DNA of 27,812 nt from Chromera velia (lineage: Eukaryota > Sar > Chromeraceae): contig JAHBMJ010004442.1 in the NCBI GenBank assembly GCA_018398765.1, positions 1 to 27,812 on the forward strand, in the 5' to 3' direction. The notes below the pieces were generated by a model, which had not been told where the DNA came from, ran no database searches, and saw only the letters and a list, made by a program, of their open reading frames with translations. Of the stretch, positions 20,447 to 27,812 are shown one piece after another (the first letter of the stretch is position 1; each line of letters starts with the position of its first letter). The position numbers were made by a program, and so were the translations under genes.

Positions 20447-21423
20447 CAGCAATTAATTGGAAGCTAACAGCGGCAAAGCGAAGAGGGAGAGACAGGCAGA
20501 AAGGTCCGATTGTCCTTTCCCACAGGAGCTTCTGTCTAATTCGAGTTAACTCTTCTGGTCAGAAATCCTTCCCTGCAATTCGTCTCGCACTCAGCCAACT
20601 GGATGGATCAGTAGGGAGTTTACAGTCGCAGCGAACAAGCGTACAGCTCAGCAGGGAGGCCCCCTTCCTTTCCTGCCTCAGTCCAACTCCGCACACTTAA
20701 CAGGAGAACGAAGAAGAAGAAGAAGCCAAGACAGCATTCACCAACAAGGTCATTCGGTACGAATACAGACAAGACGTCTCTCAAGCACAGAGAGAAATTC
20801 TGTTCCACAGGAGTGCAAGCAACTAGCTGGTATCCCTTTAAATGCAGCAGCGTGGATTCCCGCTTCTAGCGTGATCTGCACATTGACTGTTTCAAGCAGT
20901 TAGGCCACATCAACAGAATGCAGCAGCCAGCAGAAAGACGCGCGTACAGTCTGCTTGACATGCAGTTTGATTGGCATATCGATCGACGTACCTTACAGCC
21001 GTGGCCCCCGGCCAGGCAGACACCGCATGCATGATTTCTTCGATCACGCAGATTGCAGGCCGGCCTTCGCGGCTACGGCATGTCTCGCGAGATTGCACGC
21101 GCTCGAGGTCCGAACGATTTTCCGGGGCCGCGCGCGGCTTGAATTTGCAGGATCGACCGCGCTAAAGTCCACCGATTCTCGAATCCACCGTGTAAGAGAA
21201 GCATAGAATCTATATATGACAAACGACGAACAGAATTCAAGAACAGATCACTGGCTTAAGTTTTCATTTCCACACGTTGTGCTCGACTCGAAGAGATTTA
21301 CTGCCGAAGAGCAGCATAGGAGTGCTGTGTGAAGAGTCAAGTCTGTACGTTGCAACGTTCCCTCAAACACCCGTCTAAGCCGTCTCCTGCTGGACGGGGA
21401 ACGGAAGAACTCTCTCAAAAGTA
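20447..21423. promoter_or_regulatory. Intergenic region between divergent KH and ISCA2 genes
   Basis: The KH gene starts leftward at 20,446 and the ISCA2 gene rightward at 21,424, so these 977 bases must hold both 5' untranslated regions and promoters if the models are right. I see no convincing TATA box at a fixed distance from either start. The stretch at about 21,000-21,170 is GC- and CpG-richer than its surroundings. No open frame here is worth calling. A shared or bidirectional promoter is an inference from gene order only. Confidence 0.4.
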
Positions 21424-22032
21424 ATGTTTTCGAGCGCCCGTAGCCGTCTATTGCGCCTCGATTCACTAAGGAGCCTGGCTCTTCCCCGTGGTTGTCCTCC
21501 TTTGTCGAACCCCCCTTACGTTCGCTTCCCCGCTGTCCCTGGAGTGCGACATCAAGATCAATTTGGCTTTTCTTCCGTCTCCATTACTGAGTCTTTTGAT
21601 AAGGGAAACACATCAACACCAATCTCTGTCTCCTCTTCTCCAGCCAGTGAGTCAGGAAGGGACGACACTGTGGCGTCAGGAGTCCCCTCTCTATCCGATG
21701 GTGCTGTGGAGAGGCTGAAGGAGCTGGGGAAGGAAAGCCAGTCAGGAGAACCTCCGTGGCTCCGCTTGATGGTCGAGTCCGGGGGGTGTGCGGGGTTTCA
21801 GTACTCGTTCACCCTGATAGGAGACAGCGAGAAGGCAGATGCTCTGAAGGAGGATGACAGAGTATTTGAAAAGGACGGGTGTAAACTTGTGGTGGATGAG
21901 GTGTCGATAGATCTTCTGGGGGGATGTGCAGTGGATTGGATGGAGGAAATGATTCGCTCGTCCTTTGCCGTGAAGAACAATGATCAAGCAGCCTCGACAT
22001 GCAGCTGCGGTCACTCATTTGACGTTCGATGA
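21424..22032 (+). CDS. ISCA2: ISCA2-type iron-sulfur cluster assembly protein
   Basis: A single-exon frame of 202 residues. The C-terminal half is an A-type carrier domain with WLRLMVESGGCAGFQYSF at about 112-129, DDRVFEKDGCKLVVDEVS at about 144-161, and MIRSSFAVKNNDQAASTCSC at about 176-195. The three conserved cysteines that bind the cluster are Cys122, Cys193 and Cys195. The IRSSF...NN.QA..CSCG pattern is typical of ISCA2 rather than ISCA1. The N-terminal ~85 residues are rich in Arg, Ser and Leu at the start and poor in acidic residues, which fits a mitochondrial presequence. In other eukaryotes ISCA2 acts with ISCA1 and IBA57 to build 4Fe-4S clusters for mitochondrial enzymes such as aconitase and lipoyl synthase. 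Cys122 and Cys193 are 70 residues apart, a few more than usual, because of extra charged residues near 133-146. Confidence 0.92.
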   Translation: MFSSARSRLLRLDSLRSLALPRGCPPLSNPPYVRFPAVPGVRHQDQFGFSSVSITESFDKGNTSTPISVSSSPASESGRDDTVASGVPSLSDGAVERLKELGKESQSGEPPWLRLMVESGGCAGFQYSFTLIGDSEKADALKEDDRVFEKDGCKLVVDEVSIDLLGGCAVDWMEEMIRSSFAVKNNDQAASTCSCGHSFDVR

Positions 22033-23146
22033 GTGCGTGAAAGCAGCGCCTCGGAATATCTTTTGTTTTGAAAAATGAAGAGGAGCGAAACTAGGAGCGA
22101 AAGGACCCTTGGAACTCATGCTGTGCATGTGCTCGGACCCATGGTAATGCAGTGAGACGCTGTACAGACTCCGTGTATTTATTGATGTAAAAGCGCCTTT
22201 CAAGGACGAAAGCAAAATGACGCAAGGTTGTAAGGACCGCAGCTGCAGCGGGGAACGTAACGAACTCTGGTCCGAAAACTGATCGGCGTACCCAGATCTT
22301 GTGCAGTCCGGGCCACTCGGATCTTAAACGGATGATAACTTGAACAGTTTCTCCAAGCTTGCTCGGCCTCCAGCTTTATCCCTCCAGTAAACGCCCACAA
22401 TATTTGGTGGCAAATTTGGCGCGTGTCACGCCGCGTGCTAGCTCTACTAGTAGTTATTGATTTTTCTAGACTATCATAATTGTTACCCCCCCGACAGTCT
22501 AAGCTGTTCTTGAAAACATTTTTCAAGATTGGATTTTTCAGCGGTATTTAATTTCAAGTTAGGATTTTTGAGCGGCGGCACCGTTTCGTGCTATTTCGTG
22601 CCACCAAAATTTATTCCACTGTACGCGTATGCGCCCCACTGTTGCGCTGCCTTTACGGAGCACCGCGCGGCCCCGGAAACCACGGCCCCGGCATGCCTTT
22701 CTGCATGCACGTACGATGTTTTTCTGAGGGCCCATCAGGCCGTGACGTGCAGGCTCAAACGGCAATTGCGCAAGAGGGCAGCGCAGTCGCGTATGCTCAC
22801 TCAGTCCGCGAATTATGCAACGGGTGTATCACGTGTTGTTCAGGTATGTCACGTGTACACAATTCAGAAAATAAATCTGAACGTTCAAGAATCTGCACAG
22901 CAGAGAAAAAAAAAAACCTGAACGTTGGTCACTTTCTCTTGTCCATTCCTTTTTGATCCTCTCACCCTCTCTCTCAAACGTTGAGTTTCTGTTTCTATTT
23001 CTGTTGAACCTTCACACACCGAGCTTCCAGCTGACATCGCGTGACTGTCACAGACTGAGCGTCGCTGAGTGTCTTGCTTCCTCTCGGATGAGTGCTTCCT
23101 TCGAATTCGCGTATTGCTTGTTGAATCCCCCTTTTTTTCTGTAACC
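22033..23146. other. Unassigned region downstream of ISCA2
   Basis: The first ~150 bases are presumably ISCA2 3' untranslated sequence. At about 22,570-22,860 the sequence becomes GC- and CpG-rich with ordinary complexity. Two overlapping plus-strand frames and one minus-strand frame of 68-130 codons are open there, but none shows a recognisable motif or a compelling start. TTACCCCC at about 22,485 and GGGGGTAA at about 23,703 face each other in inverted orientation, but the similarity does not extend far. Confidence 0.35.
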
Positions 23147-23302
23147 ATGCCTGCCAACCCTGCATTTCTCATACAGCTGAACCACACCCTGTGGAGCGCC
23201 ATAAGGACTATCGAGAGCTTTGTCATCTCAATAACTTTGCAGATTCCAGCCCCAAGGACTCAGACAGTGAATGATGCATTGGCTCAAATGTTGTATGCAT
23301 GA
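23147..23302 (+). CDS. Weak small ORF or terminal exon, unknown product
   Basis: A frame of 51 residues starts at an ATG and begins MPANPAFLIQLNHTLWSAIR. Alternatively, a good acceptor (TTTCTCATACAG) just inside it would make a terminal exon starting at LNHTLWSAIR and ending DALAQMLYA. The stop TGA (23,300-23,302) overlaps AATAAA (23,302-23,307), a possible polyadenylation signal. The composition is protein-like, with aliphatic residues spaced as in an amphipathic helix. I do not recognise it. The minus strand is also open over the same bases, so the strand is uncertain. Confidence 0.25.
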   Translation: MPANPAFLIQLNHTLWSAIRTIESFVISITLQIPAPRTQTVNDALAQMLYA

Positions 23303-23370
23303 ATAAATACTTACAATTCATATATCACTGCTAAAACTAGAGAAAGTGTCGCTAGTTTTTTTTTTTTTTT

Positions 23371-23640
23371 AAGATATAAGCCTTGCATGTGGCGTAGCTT
23401 TTCAAGACATAGGCTCTTCTTGCGGCATAGTTTTTTAAGACATACGCTCTGCTTGTAGCGTATAGCTTTTTAAGACATAGGCTCTCCTTGCGGCATAGCT
23501 TTTTAAGACATAGGCTTTGCTTGCGGCACAGCTTTTCAAGACATAGGCCGCGCCTGTGGCGCAGCTTTTCAAGACATAGGCCGCGCCTGCGGCGCGGCTT
23601 TTCAAAACATAGGCCGCGCCTGCGGTGCGGCCTTTCAAGA
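23371..23640. repeat. Array of eight ~33-bp hairpin-forming tandem units
   Basis: Units follow the pattern AAGACATAGGC then a variable CTCTGCTTGCGGCATAGC then TTTTC. One unit is about 3 bases longer. In the right-hand units the variable part is a near-perfect hairpin: at 23,580-23,598 GCCGCGCC-TGC-GGCGCGGC forms an 8-bp stem with a 3-base loop, followed by TTTT. Pairing weakens steadily toward the left as GC pairs give way to A/T. A 19-base poly-T/A transition precedes the array (about 23,356-23,372). The minus strand is open for 67 codons as an 11-residue repeat (AYVLKSCAAGA-like), which any 33-bp repeat without stops would give. I do not call it a gene. Confidence 0.85.
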
Positions 23641-24450
23641 GTAGATTTTTGAACGGCAGAAAATTTTAAGTAGCCTTGAGTGTCAGGGCCCCGGGACTCA
23701 AGGGGGTAATAATTGTTTTTCTAGCTAGTTTTTCTAGTAGTCTTTTTAGATTTAATGTAACTTTAAATTTTTGACTCTAGCTTTGACTCTTTCGTTTCTC
23801 GGAGTACTCACTGTAACAATTAGTGTAACAATAATTTAATAAATTGTAATGCATTCTTAAACTCTAAGGATATGATAAGATTAGATAAATCCGATAAAAT
23901 CCGATAGGATCAATATTCCGGGTTGCACCGCAGTCCGAGTCCACTGTCGCACTAAAAACCTATGCAACTATAACTAAAACTATAGCTCTGTACCTTTAAA
24001 AACATCGTTAATAACAATATTTCAAAAAACTTTCGGATTCTTTCTACAAACAACTTCCAATTTCTACGAATTTTATCCTTTAATTATCTTTTATGCATAT
24101 ATATACATATAATTTTATTCTTTAATTATCCTTTATACATACATACATACATATATATATGCATGTATATAAACTTTAATAATAAAAAAATACAGTTTAG
24201 TTTAGATGTAACAAAGAATCTAAAATTGTAAAACATACTATACGTATTTCATATAATGTTGTTTTTGATGATGATTTAGTTTAATTGTGAAGGATTTCAT
24301 TGTTTCAATTTTCGGGGGTATTCCTTCAACGGTTGCTGCAATTCAATTTAGAATTCAATGCTTTTGTCTGGAGTTTTCCTGTCAAAATTGTCGGTTCCTT
24401 AGTCGGTTCCATTGATTAACCTTCGAACAATGAATAAAAAAATTAGACGA
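23641..24450. other. AT-rich region with TA/CATA simple repeats
   Basis: AT-rich sequence without open frames of interest. It contains CATA and TATA runs at about 24,092-24,172 and several CTAG words at about 23,722-23,740. The texture resembles the island at 5,221-6,030. I see no gene. Confidence 0.5.
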
Positions 24451-24856
24451 CCAGGGAGAGCGTGAGCTAGAGTGTGAGAAGGAAGCAAGCTTGTTGTAAG
24501 AAAGAAGACCCCCCAATAGCAGCCGCCTGCGTCAAACGAGGGCAGCCGGGTCGAAGAACACATTCTTCGTTTCCTGATAGAGTCTCCGATCAGTTTCCCC
24601 ATCTGTCCAATCATGTCACTCGCAATGATCCAATGACTCAGGCTTCAAAGCTGCATTCTGATCCAGTGCCATCTCCCTAGAGTTGCCTGCCATTCGCATG
24701 CAAAGAATGCATATCGAGCGCAACTCTCTCTATTGACATGAACTCTGGTAACACAGGCAGGGTATCAACCTCCTCAAAGAGAAGGAAGATGCCGTGTCTG
24801 CCTGCATATTCTTCTGAGCTTTCTTCTCTGAGTCCATCTTTTTGTTTTATTTGCAG

Positions 24857-24924
24857 AAGAGGGCATGATGAAGGGCAACGACTAGTGACTGCAGCCAGTC
24901 TGCAGATTTGTTTGCGGGAACTGA
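24857..24924 (+). CDS. Weak candidate internal exon, unknown gene
   Basis: Flanked by an acceptor (TTTTGTTTTATTTGCAG ending at 24,856) and a donor GTGAGG (24,925). The open frame reads RGHDEGQRLVTAASLQICLR then EL, ordinary composition in a low-complexity neighbourhood. Long pyrimidine tracts follow it on the same strand, as in the introns of the KH gene. I could not find the next exon with matching phase with confidence. Confidence 0.2.
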
Positions 24925-25700
24925 GTGAGGGGACCTGTGCATGGTTGCATGTGCACCCTTTCCTTTCGTTTCCTTTCCTTTCTTTGCTCGCCTTTCTCCC
25001 ACTTGCTTTTTCTCCAATCTTCGATCAAGCTGTGTGTCTTTCGTTCATTCCACCATCAATCCATTCTTTGTTTCTTGGTTTGTCCTTTCTTCCTTTCCCC
25101 TTTCATTTCCCGGTCTTTTCTCCTGTTTTCTCATCACTCTGACACACACAGACACACAAAGACGGAGCTGACGAGACGGCCGAGACGGCACAGCGCTTCA
25201 AGACGGGAAGACGGCGAGACTAGACAATGACATTCCTCAACGAGAAGAGAAGAGGAACGAAGCCCAGCAAGTGGGCAAGCAATCCATGAAATCCTCATTC
25301 AGAGTCACAGAGGAGGCCGACCAATCTTCTCTTCTCCCTAAGCATGCGTGGATGCACGTCTGATCCATCACATTGCAGAGAGACGCACAGATACACAGAT
25401 AGTCAGAAAAACACAAACGTACAAACAACTGAACAAGGCACTGCTCCACCCATCTGCCTCTCTCCCCGTATGTGAAAGGATTGATTGGTCATAGAAGATT
25501 GGGAGGAAAACGGTCTCTTCCACCTTGCACCAGTTATCTTATCTATTTATTCTTCTAGTTTTTCTTCCTCCCATGCGATCCCTTACCCGGTTTTCCTTGT
25601 TCCTTCTCTGCTTCTTTCATTCCTCCCTGTTTTCAGCCCTGCGTATCTGCTGATGTGGCTGATCCTTTCGATGTTTCTCTTCCTCTCTGCATTCATTCAG

Positions 25701-26021
25701 CCTGATTCTCTTTTTCCTTCCTTCCTTGCTTCAAAAAGACCGCCGCAACTCCACCCACTCCACTCTGACCCTGCTGCTCCTGTGAGACATCCTCTCTTCT
25801 TTCTTCTCTTCTCTTCTCTTTTCGTTTCACTGACTGGCACCAGGAAGCCTCACGTACCCTCTCGCAAGAAAAAGAGGACCAAGTGAGACGGCGCAACGAT
25901 TTTTTTCTCTTCCCTTTCATGCATGCAGCCATCATGCATGCTGTCGACAGCATGGCTGCAAAATTGCTTCCTTCCAGCAACATACCCCCTTTCACTGGGT
26001 TGGCTGTCTGACATGATGTGA
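25701..26021 (+). CDS. Weak candidate 3' end of a gene: three in-phase small exons
   Basis: Exons at 25,701-25,781 (after CATTCATTCAG, donor GTGAGA), 25,844-25,882 (after CTGGCACCAG, donor GTGAGA) and 25,929-26,021 (after CATGCATGCAG, stop TGA at 26,019) all join in phase 0. The product pieces read PDSLFPSFLASKRPPQLHPL..., EASRTLSQEKEDQ, and PSCMLSTAWLQNCFLPATYP... Pyrimidine tracts precede each acceptor. Chance agreement is quite possible with such short exons, and I recognise no domain. The second exon also has an alternative reading that ends in a basic tail, PSRKKKRTK, with stop TGA at 25,884-25,886. Confidence 0.25.
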
Positions 26022-26422
26022 TATAATATGGACCTCAGACACGCTCAATTGTGAGGAGGAAGGAAAGCAAAGACGAATGACACGCGCTCTCTCTGGCTGC
26101 TCCTCACTCGGGTGCCACCGAAGGCGACGAGTCAGTCCCTTCTTTCTTTCTTTCTTTCTTTCTTTGAGTAAAAGGTGCATGTCGTTGCTGCCGCTGGTTG
26201 ATCTTTGAGTGCAGCATGAATCAGTGCATGAATCAACTGATTGATTCATCAACCCACCGAACGACAAAGAAACTGATCGTCGACGAAACGCATGAAGGAC
26301 CCATGCGTCGATTTTACCTTCAACCACCTTTCACCCACTTTCGTGCAGCGCATGCAACATTGATCTGCCCACCCCCCAAGCTCTCTCTCCAAGTAGTCAG
26401 TGATCGAAAAACATTTACTTAC

Positions 26423-26551
26423 AAGATATGAAAAGTGCACAAACAATACGGGTAGATGAGCAAAGGGGGGCAGTCGGTCATTCAACTTGCCATCATCAGC
26501 AGCATGTTCATCATCGCGAATATGAATGAGAAAATGAGGGGGAGGAACAGG
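26423..26551 (-). CDS. Weak candidate internal exon on the minus strand
   Basis: A 129-base exon, phase 0 at both ends, lies between a pyrimidine-rich acceptor (CTCGCTGTGCTTACAG) and a strong donor GTAAGT. It encodes 43 residues: PVPPPHFLIHIRDDEHAADD, then GKLNDRLPPFAHLPVLFVHF, then SYL. The composition is far more protein-like than the surrounding frames. A possible terminal piece, FLCRSVG plus stop after CGATCAG, lies downstream at about 26,249-26,272, but the phase there is not secured. If real, this gene converges on the candidate plus-strand gene ending at 26,021. No family recognised. Confidence 0.3.
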
Positions 26552-26559
26552 CTGTAAGC

Positions 26560-27812
26560 ACAGCGAGTGCTGTGAAGAAAGGGGGAAGAAGCAGAAGCTA
26601 AAAACTCGACTAGGATGCCAAAGCTTAAGACGAAAAAAAAAAAAAACTGGGCGGGAGACGTCAGGGGACTTCACGGCGCAAATCAAAAGTAAATCTAGTC
26701 ACCTCATCGCAAACGCTTCAGGGACGTAACCTTCCCGTTATCTTCTTCTCGTCTTTTTCTCCTCCTCTGTGAAAGAAACGAATTGACGGCGAAGGCTCCC
26801 TCGGTGCGTGCGTCAACCTCTCAGGAGAAGAGAAAGGTCTGCTTTTCATCTCCTTGCTTCTTCTTCTTCTTCTTCTTGTTCTTCTTCTTTTTTACCAAAG
26901 GTCTCTCTAATGCAAAGCACAACCACCAAATGTCGGAAGAGAAGAATTGACTGACGGGAGAGTATTCAAAACCGTTTGCACTCTGTGTTTTCTTCCTTCC
27001 TTCCGTCTTTCCTTGTCCTGCATGTCTTTTCATGATACAAATACAAACCAACCATGGATGACCGCGATTGCACGATGAAGGCAACTAACTACTGAACCAG
27101 GTCAGAAAGAGACGAATACAACCAAGAAGTAAAACAAAAAGAAAGAAAAACGATCGAAAGATCCATGCAAAATAAATCAATCAATCATTTGGACAATCTA
27201 CCGAAGCAACTGACCAGCGGACTGGCTCGTCCGTCACCCTACCTTCCTCGACTGACGAACGAAAAACAAAGCGAGGAAGCCGTCCATACCGTCCAGAACA
27301 CTGTTTGGCTCTTTGTTTGTCTGTTTTCCCTCACTCCCCCTCAACTTTGGAGGAGGGCAGAGAGAAAAGTAACGGGATGGGAGGGACGGGGGTGTATCAG
27401 AAAGTTGAAACACGAAATTAGTTTTTGCCTGTATGGCTTCGACATTGTATGAATCAGACCGTGCACGAACGACTGAATGAATGAACGAGAGAGACAATTG
27501 GCAACAGTCCCTTCACCCCACGTACATGCGTTTCACATATTTCCAACCAGCCCAATAAACCTACATCCTCCCTCTCTCCCTCCCTCCCATCCACCAGAGT
27601 CTGCATGCGCATGCACACAACCAGGCCAGGAAAGGAAAAGGCATGCATTGATCGCATCAGTAAGAGAAGAGCCCCAACTCCCTCCCACAATGATGCAGCC
27701 AGAGTAATGACGCCTCCTTGCATCACAAACTGCCCCTTCTGTCATTCACATGGCGGAAACGGCCCTTCACTCTCTCCTTTCGCCACACAAAGAGAGACAG
27801 AGCATTTGGGGG
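26560..27812. other. Right edge, no supported gene
   Basis: Low-complexity sequence with a TTC run at about 26,860-26,890, poly-A at about 26,632-26,646 and scattered CAGA/GGAA words. Several frames of 70-95 codons on both strands overlap each other between 27,165 and 27,745, but none carries a motif or a convincing splice context. Exons of a minus-strand gene containing 26,423-26,551 could lie here, but I could not identify them. Confidence 0.45.

Noticed and set aside
23435-23638. 67-codon minus-strand frame with an 11-residue repeat
   Set aside because: Any 33-bp tandem repeat lacking stops gives such a frame. There is no upstream exon, and the array is better explained by its hairpins.
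22485-23710. TTACCCCC and GGGGGTAA facing each other, as if ends of an element
   Set aside because: Similarity beyond the short words is poor, and I found no matching target-site duplication.
909-24045. Identical 15-base word TTTCGGATTCTTTCT at 909 and 24,031
   Set aside because: One such shared word is expected fairly often by chance in a window of this size, and the similarity does not extend.
1-27812. CRISPR arrays, rRNA or tRNA genes, bacterial operons
   Set aside because: No spaced identical repeats with unique spacers, no rRNA-like stretch, and no cloverleaf with a credible T-arm box was seen by eye.

Overview
The window is nuclear DNA from a microbial eukaryote. The evidence is GT-AG introns, a four-KH-domain RNA-binding protein split by four introns, a nuclear gene for a mitochondrial-type ISCA2 protein, very dense microsatellites, and no bacterial-style operons. 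A chromerid-type alga (Chromera/Vitrella) or another alveolate/stramenopile protist is my best guess. That is an impression from gene style and repeat texture, not a demonstrated placement.

Layout. 1-2,280: non-coding sequence holding two direct copies of a ~170-bp dispersed repeat. 2,281-5,220: a plus-strand, unrecognised, helix-rich protein module present in about three tandem exon-intron copies, with frame breaks and a ~257-bp insertion in one copy, followed by an intact-looking 126-residue terminal exon. 5,221-6,030: AT-rich island. 6,031-16,194: about 10 kb of alternating polypyrimidine and polypurine low-complexity DNA with no gene I can support. 16,195-20,446 (minus): a four-KH protein whose five-exon model stays in phase and predicts 768 residues. 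20,447-21,423: intergenic DNA shared with the divergent gene. 21,424-22,032 (plus): single-exon ISCA2-type iron-sulfur assembly protein with a likely mitochondrial presequence. 22,033-23,370: mostly unassigned, with one weak small ORF. 23,371-23,640: eight ~33-bp tandem units that form increasingly perfect hairpins. 23,641-24,450: AT-rich. 24,451-27,812: low-complexity DNA with weak candidate exons on the plus strand (24,857-26,021) and the minus strand (26,423-26,551), which would converge.

The two confident genes (KH protein and ISCA2) are divergent and share about 1 kb of upstream DNA, but nothing in the sequence says they work together. In this genome, pyrimidine-rich microsatellites (CTTT, CTGT, CT) on the sense strand tend to sit just upstream of splice acceptors. 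I used this only as a weak guide to gene strand elsewhere. The parts most worth a second look are the reduplicated unknown module at 2.3-5.2 kb, the 33-bp hairpin array and the strong excess of GCATGC.
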